Assembly: GCA_025057895.1 (NCBI GenBank)
Contig: JANXEF010000005.1
Coordinates: forward strand, 1 to 64,000
Source of the DNA: Archaeoglobaceae archaeon
GTDB lineage: Archaea; Halobacteriota; Archaeoglobi; Archaeoglobales; Archaeoglobaceae
DNA: 64,000 bases
Direction of reading: 5' to 3'
Shown here: piece by piece, positions 8,308-15,764 of the stretch
Layout of the letters: each line of letters starts with the position of its first letter
Numbering within the stretch: the first letter of the stretch is position 1
The notes under the pieces: generated by a model
What the model saw: only the letters and a program-made list of their open reading frames with translations
Database searches by the model: none
What the model was told of the DNA's origin: nothing
Position numbers and translations under genes: made by a program

Positions 8308-8698
8308 GAAGTTTCACCTCCGCATCTCTGACCATCTTCTCATGATCAAAGGCGAGTCTGGGAAGCTCTCCAAGCTTAAAAAGTCTGACTTCTTTCGCAT
8401 CACTACCACTCTTCAATTCCCCACCAACTGGAATGACAATAAAACAAATGGAAACAAAATGACCTCTTGGATCTCTATCAAGCTCGGAATATACTCCAAC
8501 AAGATCAAAAATCTTTCCTTTAAGTCCTGTCTCTTCTTCAACTTCTCTTAATACAGCATTTTCCACAGTTTCTCCATATTCGACTATCCCCCCAGGCAAA
8601 GCGTAGTGATCTTTGAATGGTTCATTTTTTCTCTTTATCAGCACTATTTTTCCTTTATAGGGAATTACAGCATCGACTGTGAGAGTTATACTTTTCAT
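8285..8698 (-). CDS. NUDIX hydrolase
   Basis: A 137-aa NUDIX pyrophosphatase. The NUDIX box runs GGIVEYGETVENAVLREVEEETG (quoted in two parts: GGIVEYGETVENA and LREVEEETG; about residues 35-57) and contains the metal-binding REVEEETG. The substrate is not determinable; ADP-ribose or a modified nucleotide is plausible. An upstream in-frame start would add 18 residues overlapping the PHP gene. ATG 8698 is preferred because it forms an ATGA overlap with the PHP stop and the family fold begins there. Confidence 0.88.
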   Translation of the reverse strand: MKSITLTVDAVIPYKGKIVLIKRKNEPFKDHYALPGGIVEYGETVENAVLREVEEETGLKGKIFDLVGVYSELDRDPRGHFVSICFIVIPVGGELKSGSDAKEVRLFKLGELPRLAFDHEKMVRDAEVKLRGILSKM

Positions 8699-9321
8699 AA
8701 TTCTAAAAACTTCGCACACCACAAATACTTTTTTGCCTTTTCTATGCTCCACTCAATTCTCCCCACTTTTTCCAACCTATGCGCATCACTGCCTATGGAT
8801 ATTTTCAGTTTTCTTTCTTTACACTTTTCCAAAAAATAATCAGGAGGACATCGATGATTCGAGTTCAATTCAAGAGCTATACCAAGTTCTTCGAGTTTAT
8901 CTAGAAAAATATCTTCTAACTCACAGTTTCTAATAAATTCAAACATAGTCGATAATAGGTGACCAACGACATGAACTTCGTTGTTTTCAATACATTCAAT
9001 AATTCTTTCAAAATAATTATGTGCATCTTCATGAACTGAGATTACAATCAGCTCAAAATCGAAATCCGGTAAAAAAATCTCCCCAAAGTTGTTTATTCCA
9101 CACTCTATTCCACTATATATTTTCAATCCATAGATTTCCCTAGCAAGTTCTATTTCTTTCTCCCTCATCCTTGCCTTCTTCTCGTCAAGTCCAAAACTGA
9201 GCTCAATGGAGTGATCAACAATTGCTATTCGCTTGATTCCACGCTCTTTAGCCTTTTTTGCAATTTCCTGGACACTTGCATTTCCGTCAGAGTAATTTGA
9301 ATGTATATGAAAATCAAACAT
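8695..9321 (-). CDS. PHP-domain metal-dependent hydrolase
   Basis: A 208-aa PHP-superfamily protein. Metal-ligand motifs are in order: DFHIHSNYSDG (residues 3-13), IVDHS (about 33), GIEC (about 72), HEDAH (about 95), GHLL (about 119), LELNSNHR, and GSDAHR near residue 178. It is a stand-alone phosphoesterase-type enzyme, such as a histidinol-phosphatase or nucleotide phosphatase relative. The substrate cannot be read from the sequence. The ATG overlaps the purA stop by one base, so it is translationally coupled to purA. Confidence 0.82.
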   Translation of the reverse strand: MFDFHIHSNYSDGNASVQEIAKKAKERGIKRIAIVDHSIELSFGLDEKKARMREKEIELAREIYGLKIYSGIECGINNFGEIFLPDFDFELIVISVHEDAHNYFERIIECIENNEVHVVGHLLSTMFEFIRNCELEDIFLDKLEELGIALELNSNHRCPPDYFLEKCKERKLKISIGSDAHRLEKVGRIEWSIEKAKKYLWCAKFLEL

Positions 9322-10331
9322 CAGAGCTTTTCTCTTCTCAGATCTATTATTTGCTTTATCTCTGGTCCCGTAGAGATCAGAGTTACAGGAACTCCAACTT
9401 CATTTTCAACCTGTTCTATGAACTCCTTTGCTTTAATCGTAAGCTTTTCCCACTCCTTAATTCCATAACATTCTCTGTCAAACTTGTCAATTCCGGTGAT
9501 CGCTACCTGAGTCGCTCCATTGACCATTGCAGAATACTTTGCAAGTTTTCCATCCCAATAACCGACTCTCCTTCTTCTACCTGTAACAGTGCCGTATTCA
9601 ACTATTCCGAGTTTTTCAGCTTCTTCAACCGGCATCTCTGTCGGAAAAGGCCCTGAACCAACTCTAGTAGGAAAACACTTGAAAACTACAATGACATCAT
9701 CTATTCTTGTTGGTCCAACTCCTACATCAGAGGCAATGGCAGAAGCTGTTGTATCCTTCGAAGTCACATATGGATAAGTTCCATAGTATAGACTCAAGGC
9801 AAATCCCTGACTGCCCTCAATGAGCACGAAATCACCACTGTATAGAGCTTCATTTATTTCGAGCGAAACATCTGTTAGATAATCCTTTAGTTCTGGAACT
9901 TCTTTAGCTTGCTTTGCAATTCTACATACTCTATCCACGTTTGCTGGTCCACAACCAGTGCCAGTTGTTCCAATTTTTCTGAGATTGTCCTGTGTCCTGT
10001 CGATTTCACAATGTTTTTGCTCTATTATTGCACACCTATAATCCACTCTCGCTCTATCTGCAACCTTCAAAAGTTCTACTTCTTTTAGAAAGATTTCTGG
10101 GTTCACTAGAACACCGGCACCGATGAGAAGTTTTGCTTTTTTGTAAACAAAACCAGAAGGGATCATCCTAACTCCAAATTTCTGACCTTCTATCTCGACC
10201 GTATGTCCCGCGTTTGGTCCCACACCTCCTCTCGCAATTATTCTTGGCTTGTCAGAGTTTGCAATGTGTGCAACGATTTTTCCTTTACCCTCATCTCCCC
10301 AAAAGCCACCAACAATCACAGTTGCAGGCAT
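9321..10331 (-). CDS. purA: Adenylosuccinate synthetase (archaeal short form)
   Basis: Converts IMP, aspartate and GTP to adenylosuccinate, the first committed step to AMP. The 336-aa length matches the compact archaeal PurA, about 90 residues shorter than bacterial enzymes. Motifs present are [12 protein letters not shown] (residues 8-19, P-loop and catalytic Asp), GVGPNAGHT (about 36-44), [20 protein letters not shown] and the base-recognition region GIDKFD. It heads a six-gene operon; a TATA-like TCAATAAAC lies about 25 nt upstream of the ATG. purP at 15721 supplies the preceding purine steps. Confidence 0.95.
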   Translation of the reverse strand: MPATVIVGGFWGDEGKGKIVAHIANSDKPRIIARGGVGPNAGHTVEIEGQKFGVRMIPSGFVYKKAKLLIGAGVLVNPEIFLKEVELLKVADRARVDYRCAIIEQKHCEIDRTQDNLRKIGTTGTGCGPANVDRVCRIAKQAKEVPELKDYLTDVSLEINEALYSGDFVLIEGSQGFALSLYYGTYPYVTSKDTTASAIASDVGVGPTRIDDVIVVFKCFPTRVGSGPFPTEMPVEEAEKLGIVEYGTVTGRRRRVGYWDGKLAKYSAMVNGATQVAITGIDKFDRECYGIKEWEKLTIKAKEFIEQVENEVGVPVTLISTGPEIKQIIDLRREKL

Positions 10332-10378
10332 AAAATTTCATCTGTTGGATTGTTTATTGATTTTGCGTTTCTAAATCT

Positions 10379-12742
10379 TTATAACTTAAGCAGCAAAGAG
10401 TTAATAACAACACTCACGCTGCTTAAACTCATAGCCAGAGCTGACCATTCTGGTCTGAACTGTATTCCAAAAGCCAAATACATTAATCCAGCTGAAAATG
10501 GAATCAAGGTTACATTATAAACAATCGCCCAGAAAATATTCTGCTTTATCTTTGACATAATCTTTTCGCTGAGCTTTATTGCTTTAAGAATGTCTTTTAA
10601 CTCATTTCTCATCAAAACTATATCTCCAGATTCGATTGCTACGTCTGCTGCATTACCAAAAGCTATGCCAACGTTAGCTTGTGCAAGCGCAGGAGCATCG
10701 TTTATTCCATCCCCCACAAAAACCACTATTTCTCCTCTTTCTTGTAGTTTTCTTACAATTTTTGCTTTTTCTGTTGGTAAAATTTCCGATTCAACAAAAT
10801 CTAAACCAAGAAGATTTGCAACCGAGTTAGCAACATTTTTGCTATCTCCGGTTACAATTCCTACTTTTTTATGTTTCTTTATTTCTTTGATTAAACTAAA
10901 AGCATCTTCTCTCACCTTGTCTGAAATTCCGATTATTCCATATACTCTAAAATCAATTGAAACAATTATAGCAGTCTTACCTTCTTGCTCAAATTCTCTT
11001 ACTTTATCTAGAATTTTATCTTCAATTTCTACACTCTCCTCGAACATCATCCTTGCATTCCCTACCACAACTTTTTGTCCATTTATGAGACCTTTTATAC
11101 CCTTTCCCGGAACGATTTCAACCCCATGCACATCTTTGAAGTTCAGATCTAATTCAGTAGCTTTTCTGACAATCGCTTCCCCTAAAGGATGCCCAGAATA
11201 TCTCTCGAGCGATGCAACTATTGATAAAAGTTCTTTTTCTCCGAGTTCAAAGCTTATAACATCTACAACTTCTAGTTTTCCTGTTGTAAGCGTTCCTGTT
11301 TTGTCGAAAAGAATAAAACTTGCTTTTTTCAATATTTCTAGAGCAGATGCGTTTTTAACAAGAATCCCTAACTCTGCTCCCTTTCCCAATCCAACAACGA
11401 GTGCAGTTGGAATAGCAAGCCCAAAAGCACAAGGACAGGCAATAACAATAACGCTTAAAAAAGTTGCAAAAGCGAACACAAGTGATTTTTCTACCAAAAA
11501 ATACCAGAATAAAAATGAAAATATTGCAATAGTCAAAACCATTGGAATGAACAAGTAAACAAACTTATCAGCTAAATTCTGAATTCTTGGCCTTGAAAAC
11601 TGGGCTTCTTCGACTATACGTACTATCTGAGACAATAGAGTCTCTTTTCCTACCTTCTCTGCTTTTACCTTCAAAAAAGAACTTTTGTTTATCGTTCCAC
11701 CATAAATCCTGTCACCAACTTTCTTGAATTTGGGTATAGACTCCCCAGTAATCGATGATTCTTCGACGTAGCTTTCACCATCCAAAACTATTCCATCAAC
11801 TGGAAATCTTTCTCCAGGCTTAGTGATCACGATATCTCCTACTAGAATCTCACTCGTTGGTACTTCTATCTCTCTACCATTTCTTAAAACTATTGCCCTT
11901 TTAGGTTGTAAACTCATGAGTCTTCTCAAAGAATTCCAACTCTTTTCTCTCGCTCTCTCCTCGAGAAGCTTCCCAAACAAGAGAAAAACTATAAGAAAAA
12001 CACTCGCCTCGTAGAAGTTAAAATCTTTATAAAAAACTCCAAAAGTTGCGAGAAAACTAGTAAGGTAGGCAGAACCTATACCAATAGAATACATAACTTC
12101 CATAGTTAAAAATCGCACTCTTAAAGAGCTATAAGCTCTTGAAAAGATTTCTCTTCCAGAATAAATTATCGCAGATGTTGCGAGAATGAACTCGAGAAAG
12201 ATTACTTCGTGGAAAAAAAACCTGAGGAAAAATATTATTATTCCAATTGTTATAGATACCACTAAACACGATTTCAATTTTCTAATTCTCTTCTCACTCA
12301 ACTCTTTTTCCAGTGTATACTCTTTTTCTTTCAATCTCAATAACTTTAAACCAATTTTATCTATCTCTTCCAACATTTCATCTTTTGAAACTTTCAAAGG
12401 ATCATAAACAATTCTTACCTTTCCGACCGTGATACTTTTTTCTATTATTCCTGGAAGTAAGTCCAATCTTTTTTCAATAGCCTCTACACACGTAGAGTTG
12501 TTCATTCCCTCTATTTCTAAAGTAATTTCTCTTTTTTCTCTTAACACATGGTAACCTGAATCCTCTATCACCCTTACAATTTTAGAAACACTTATCTTTG
12601 ATTCATCAAATTTGACAAAAACCAAAGCAGAGTTGAAATTCACCAACACATCCCTAACACCTTCTAGTCTTCTCAAACGATCTTCAATAATCTTTGCACA
12701 CATTGAACAACTCATACCAGTCACAGTTAGTTTAACCTCCAC
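10379..12742 (-). CDS. copA: Copper-transporting P1B-type ATPase CopA
   Basis: ATP-driven Cu(I) exporter of the inner membrane. From the N-terminus: an HMA domain with GMSCSMC, a second HMA domain in which the first Cys of CxxC is replaced (GMNNSTC), six or more membrane helices flanking the A-domain (ITGESIP), the ion site CPC (IACPCAFGL), the phosphorylation motif DKTGTLT, HPLGEAI (the P1B HP motif), and GDGINDAP. Counted from GTG 12742 the protein is 787 aa; a TTG at 12754 would add four residues. GTG is chosen because CATAAAAG lies about 25 nt upstream. No copper regulator gene is adjacent. Confidence 0.93.
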   Translation of the reverse strand: MEVKLTVTGMSCSMCAKIIEDRLRRLEGVRDVLVNFNSALVFVKFDESKISVSKIVRVIEDSGYHVLREKREITLEIEGMNNSTCVEAIEKRLDLLPGIIEKSITVGKVRIVYDPLKVSKDEMLEEIDKIGLKLLRLKEKEYTLEKELSEKRIRKLKSCLVVSITIGIIIFFLRFFFHEVIFLEFILATSAIIYSGREIFSRAYSSLRVRFLTMEVMYSIGIGSAYLTSFLATFGVFYKDFNFYEASVFLIVFLLFGKLLEERAREKSWNSLRRLMSLQPKRAIVLRNGREIEVPTSEILVGDIVITKPGERFPVDGIVLDGESYVEESSITGESIPKFKKVGDRIYGGTINKSSFLKVKAEKVGKETLLSQIVRIVEEAQFSRPRIQNLADKFVYLFIPMVLTIAIFSFLFWYFLVEKSLVFAFATFLSVIVIACPCAFGLAIPTALVVGLGKGAELGILVKNASALEILKKASFILFDKTGTLTTGKLEVVDVISFELGEKELLSIVASLERYSGHPLGEAIVRKATELDLNFKDVHGVEIVPGKGIKGLINGQKVVVGNARMMFEESVEIEDKILDKVREFEQEGKTAIIVSIDFRVYGIIGISDKVREDAFSLIKEIKKHKKVGIVTGDSKNVANSVANLLGLDFVESEILPTEKAKIVRKLQERGEIVVFVGDGINDAPALAQANVGIAFGNAADVAIESGDIVLMRNELKDILKAIKLSEKIMSKIKQNIFWAIVYNVTLIPFSAGLMYLAFGIQFRPEWSALAMSLSSVSVVINSLLLKL

Positions 12743-12843
12743 GATGGTATACAATTTTCGAAACTTTTATGATTTTTGCTCGCAATCGAACATTTGACTA
12801 AAAATCAGAAATCCTTTTCTTCATTTAATGATATTCTGAATTC

Positions 12844-13416
12844 ATGAAAGTCGTTTGGAGTGTAAGCCATGGTGAATTTAGCATTGGAGATTACTACTAT
12901 TTTTCAAAACTGAGGAAAATAGCCGAAAATGAGGGATTAGAAATGAAAGAAGAGAGAGTTTTTAAGAAGCTTGAATTCCATGATTTGATCGTTTTTAACT
13001 ATCCAGAAATAAAATTTAGTGCAAAAGATATCGCAAAGATAAGAGAGTGGATAAAAATTGGAAAAAAAGTTATTTTTACAGGTTATTATTCTAATATTGA
13101 TAGAGTAGCGGAGAACATTAACAGAGTGACAAGACATTTTGGACTTAGAATAAACTACGACCTCATAAGGGATGAAAAAAGGAATATCGGTGACGATATG
13201 TTTCCAATTGCGAAATGTGGAAATTTAGAAGTTTTAATGCCTTGTTCTGCATCTGTAAATGGTGGAAAAAGCTTTGTAGTTGGTAAAGATACATTTGGAG
13301 CAGTAGAAAACAATGTTCTAGTTCTTGGAACCTGCGTTTTTTGGGATAACTACTCTATTGACTTTGTAAATAATCGAGAATTTGCTATTAGAATTCTGAG
13401 AGGTGAATTCCCATGA
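12844..13416 (+). CDS. GIFT/class-I-glutaminase-fold-like protein, function unknown
   Basis: A 190-aa protein I cannot assign to a characterised family. Its layout resembles GIFT-type (IFT52-like) or DUF4350 domains: an N-terminal strand WSVSHGEF, a helix, LEFHDLIVFNYPEIKFSAKD, an edge IREWIKIGKKVIFTG (about residue 75) and a late LGTCVFWDNYSI. No catalytic Cys-His-Glu triad is evident. It overlaps trmY by four bases (ATGA), so the two are translated together. A TATA-like CATTTAATGA precedes the ATG by about 25 nt. Confidence 0.6.
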   Translation: MKVVWSVSHGEFSIGDYYYFSKLRKIAENEGLEMKEERVFKKLEFHDLIVFNYPEIKFSAKDIAKIREWIKIGKKVIFTGYYSNIDRVAENINRVTRHFGLRINYDLIRDEKRNIGDDMFPIAKCGNLEVLMPCSASVNGGKSFVVGKDTFGAVENNVLVLGTCVFWDNYSIDFVNNREFAIRILRGEFP

Positions 13417-14018
13417 GAGGATTCCTAATCATTGGAAACGAAGCTGTAACAGAACCTTTCAATCTGAGCGATCTACCTGGAGCAGGAAGAATGGATGTTT
13501 TATGTAGGTGTGTATCTCAAGCTCTTTTTCTATCTCATTCTATGAGGAGAGATGTGGAAGTTTATCTTCTTTTACTTGGAAAACCAAACCCGCCAAAGGT
13601 TATAAAAATATCAAGCAATGAGCTACGTAGAATGTCACCGGATGAGAGAAACATAGGAGGTCATATTAGAAAAGCAGTAGGTTTCAAAATTTCAAAGGAT
13701 TGGGTTGAAACTAATTCAGGAATTTTTGTTGCAAAAAAGAACATTGAAGAGCTACTAGATGAATTGTCTTCCAGTTACACCATTTGTTATCTACGCGAAG
13801 ATGGTGAAAGTATAAGAAACGAAATTTATTCGATTAAAAATCCACTTTTCATTGTTGGAGATCACATAGGAGTTAAAAAACAAGAAGAAGACATCATTCT
13901 CTATTATGCAGTTAAAATTCTAAGTGTTTCGAAACTCTCGCTAATGGCAGAACAATGCATAACTATAGCGCATTACGAGCTTGATAAACATTATCACGAA
14001 AATTTTATTAGCATCTAA
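13413..14018 (+). CDS. trmY: tRNA pseudouridine-54 N1-methyltransferase TrmY
   Basis: A 201-aa SPOUT methyltransferase that methylates pseudouridine 54 in the tRNA T-loop to N1-methylpseudouridine, the archaeal substitute for ribothymidine. Family signatures are FNLSDLPGAGRMDVLCR (residues 17-33), RRDVEVYLLLLG, and the SAM knot region FIVGDHIG near residue 146. The N-terminal start at ATG 13413 gives the full family length. It forms a two-gene unit with the GIFT-like protein upstream and fits the RNA-modification theme of this region. Confidence 0.92.
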   Translation: MRGFLIIGNEAVTEPFNLSDLPGAGRMDVLCRCVSQALFLSHSMRRDVEVYLLLLGKPNPPKVIKISSNELRRMSPDERNIGGHIRKAVGFKISKDWVETNSGIFVAKKNIEELLDELSSSYTICYLREDGESIRNEIYSIKNPLFIVGDHIGVKKQEEDIILYYAVKILSVSKLSLMAEQCITIAHYELDKHYHENFISI

Positions 14019-14032
14019 GTGTAACTCTTCAA

Positions 14033-14099
14033 GGGGCGCTGTGATTAGCATTGGTAACTATCCCGCCGCCGATGTAATTCATTATATTTTTGGCGCCCC
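14033..14099 (+). ncRNA. Candidate small structured RNA, tRNA-like without anticodon arm
   Basis: A GC-rich island between two convergent genes in an AT-rich genome. GGGGCGC (14033-14039) pairs perfectly with GCGCCCC (14093-14099), a 7-bp terminal helix like a tRNA acceptor stem. Inside are a D-arm-like hairpin (14043-14062) whose loop region reads AGCATTGGTAA, a single-stranded CCGCCGCC, and a small hairpin at 14073-14086 with TTCA in the loop. No anticodon arm or canonical T-arm is present. A TATA-like AATTTTATTA (14001-14010) is about 27 nt before the first G, and a T-rich run follows. No C/D or ACA box is evident. Function unknown. Confidence 0.5.
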
Positions 14100-14103
14100 C
14101 AAA

Positions 14104-14490
14104 TCACTGTTTTTCCTTTAGCAAGATGGCATTTATTATGCCTTCCTGGCTTGGTCTGTTTGTAACCTTAGCCTTTCCAATAGAGGTTGTTATTATCGCC
14201 CCTTTTGTTATCACACCATGGCGCACATAGTGAACATTGGCTGGATTTTCTGCAACCCCTTTTATCTCAGCTCTTACTACTTTTTTTTGCTCTGGATCGT
14301 ATACATTTGCATATTTGTCAGCAAAAAGTCTTATTTTATAAATTCCCCCTCTTATTCTATCTTTTTTAACTTTTCTATCACCAACCGTAGTCATCACTTG
14401 TTCTCCACCCAGTTCATACTTCCTCTTTTTCCTGTGTGGCCTATAAAGACCGCCAGTAGATTTTCTTCTACTTCTTCCCTGAAATATCAT
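14104..14490 (-). CDS. rps8e: Small-subunit ribosomal protein S8e
   Basis: A 128-aa archaeal S8e of the 30S subunit. The N-terminus FQGRSRRKSTGGLYRPHRKKR (quoted in part: GRSRRKSTGG, RPHRKKR) is the family signature, followed by KYELGG and late motifs VHYVRHGVITKGA and TSRIGKA-like TSIGKAKVTNRPSQEG. It is transcribed away from RNase P RNA; a GGTGAAC site precedes the ATG. Both promoters may share one TATA element near 14520-14529. Confidence 0.94.
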   Translation of the reverse strand: MIFQGRSRRKSTGGLYRPHRKKRKYELGGEQVMTTVGDRKVKKDRIRGGIYKIRLFADKYANVYDPEQKKVVRAEIKGVAENPANVHYVRHGVITKGAIITTSIGKAKVTNRPSQEGIINAILLKEKQ

Positions 14491-14518
14491 AAGTTCACCA
14501 CTTTATCCCATCTCACTC

Positions 14519-14529
14519 GCCTTAAAGAT
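14519..14529. promoter_or_regulatory. TATA element between divergent S8e and RNase P RNA genes
   Basis: GCCTTAAAGAT reads as a TATA-like CTTAAA toward RNase P RNA (about 30 nt before 14556) and as CTTTAAGG toward S8e (about 30 nt before its ATG). It is the only A/T-rich core in the 65-bp gap, so it may drive both directions. Confidence 0.4.
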
Positions 14530-14555
14530 TTTATGCATTGAGACTCATTCGATTA

Positions 14556-14806
14556 GGGAGTGGTGGTGGACGGCTGACCGAGAGGAGGAAAGTCCCCCCA
14601 CCCATAAAAAGGCGGGTCTCGTAAGAGATATCTCCGAGAGGAGATCTAGTGGGAACAGAAAAAATCCCGGTAGAGGGAAATGCGATGAAGCCGAAAGGCT
14701 TAGATCACCTCTACTGGTTGAAAAATCCTACTAGCCGCCGGGTGCAACGCTTTGCGGCTTAGACTGATGCCGTCTGAACAAAAGGGGGCTTATTACCACC
14801 ACTCCC
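14556..14806 (+). ncRNA. rnpB: RNase P RNA
   Basis: Catalytic RNA of RNase P, which trims tRNA 5' leaders. The ends pair as a 12-bp P1 helix (GGGAGTGGTGGT with ACCACCACTCCC). The conserved core is recognisable: GAGGAAAGTCC near 14585 (CR-I), ACAGAAA near 14655 (CR-II), GATGAAGCC..GGCTTAGAT, and a 3' segment with AACAAAAGGGGGCTTA (CR-V region) just before the closing P1 strand. About 251 nt long, somewhat compact for an archaeal type-A RNA. It is GC-rich relative to the genome, as structural RNAs of thermophiles are. Confidence 0.95.
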
Positions 14807-14903
14807 TACATCAGGAAAATCATTTGACAGAGTAACAGCTTTAAATCATCGATATTTTGATTTTGTACTAATCATAATTTAAAAATTTTGAAAAGATTTG
14901 AAA

Positions 14904-14963
14904 AATTGTAGCCCATCCGGTGGAATCTCCATCATATTTTCAGGAGACGCATGGCGGATGGGC
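14904..14963 (-). ncRNA. Box H/ACA pseudouridylation guide RNA
   Basis: On the minus strand a single hairpin has every archaeal H/ACA feature. A 9-bp lower stem (14955-14963 with 14911-14919) leads to an internal pocket, CCATGCG on the 5' side and TTCCAC on the 3' side. A 5-bp upper stem (14943-14947 with 14926-14930) is capped by a K-loop made of CTGA and ATGATG, the L7Ae-binding D/C motif. ACA lies at 14909-14907, exactly 16 nt after the upper stem. The predicted target is GUGGAA-UN-CGCAUGG, with U modified. A TATA-like TTTAAT (14985-14990) is at the right distance upstream. It would act with Cbf5, Gar1, Nop10 and L7Ae. Confidence 0.8.
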
Positions 14964-15068
14964 AAAAACTCTTCGATTTTAGAAATTAAAAATTTTTGGG
15001 TACTAGAAAAAATTGGATTTCAACTAATTAGAAATTATTTTAAAACTAAAATCTCCAACCACTCGTCG

Positions 15069-15764
15069 ATGAAGATAGGATGCTGTGGATTTCCCATAGC
15101 AATGGAGAAGTACTTTGAGATCTTTGAAGTTGTAGAGGTTCAAAAAACTTTTTATAAGCCCCCAAACCCAAAAACTGCCAATAAATGGAGAGAGAGGGCT
15201 CCAGAGAATTTTGAATTCACTGTAAAAGCCTGGCAAGTGATAACCCATCCGCTTTCAAGTCCGACTTATAGAAAAACAGAGTTGAGTTTAAGGGATGCAG
15301 GATTCTTTAAACCTATAAAAGAGGTATTTGAAGCTTGGAACATAACAAAAGAGATTTCAAAGGTTTTAAAAGCTAAATTTATCCTCTTTCAGACTCCCAG
15401 AAGTTTCAAAGAAAGAGAAGAGAACATAAAAAATATGAAAGAGTTCTTCAACACGATTGAAAAAAATTTCATATTTGGTTGGGAACCGAGAGGCTGGAGA
15501 AATGAGACTGTCAAGAGAGTTTGTCAAGAACTTTCTTTAATACACGTCGTTGATCCATTCGAAAACTCCCCAACTTGGGGTGAGTTGAAATACTTTAGAG
15601 TCCATAAAAACCACAGTGAGGAAGAGATATATTCATTAATTAATAAAGCAGACTATATCATGTTCAACAACCCTTTTATGTTGAGAGATGCTGAAAAATT
15701 AAAGAAGAGGAGGGACGAAGTTGAGGGAAAGAATTATAGAAATTCTAAAAAATTATCATTCTAA
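15069..15764 (+). CDS. DUF72 family protein
   Basis: A 231-aa TIM-barrel-like DUF72 protein of unknown biochemical role. The start GCCGFPI (residues 4-10), then EVVEVQKTFYKPP, the motif PENFEFTVKAWQVITHP (about 45-61), FQTPRSF and FGWEPRGW are family signatures. The frame opens 57 codons upstream, but that part crosses the H/ACA RNA and has no DUF72 similarity, so ATG 15069 is used. ATTTTAAAA (15037-15045) is a fitting TATA box. Its end overlaps purP by 44 nt. Confidence 0.85.
   Translation: MKIGCCGFPIAMEKYFEIFEVVEVQKTFYKPPNPKTANKWRERAPENFEFTVKAWQVITHPLSSPTYRKTELSLRDAGFFKPIKEVFEAWNITKEISKVLKAKFILFQTPRSFKEREENIKNMKEFFNTIEKNFIFGWEPRGWRNETVKRVCQELSLIHVVDPFENSPTWGELKYFRVHKNHSEEEIYSLINKADYIMFNNPFMLRDAEKLKKRRDEVEGKNYRNSKKLSF

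Noticed and set aside
14032-14106. Read-through extension of S8e (TGA followed by about 24 open codons, including MNYIGGGIVTN)
   Set aside because: No selenocysteine element is evident and S8e is already full length. The open frame is short and lies over the paired ncRNA candidate.
14898-15068. Fifty-seven-codon extension of DUF72
   Set aside because: It crosses the H/ACA hairpin and has no DUF72 similarity; a TATA box sits just before ATG 15069.
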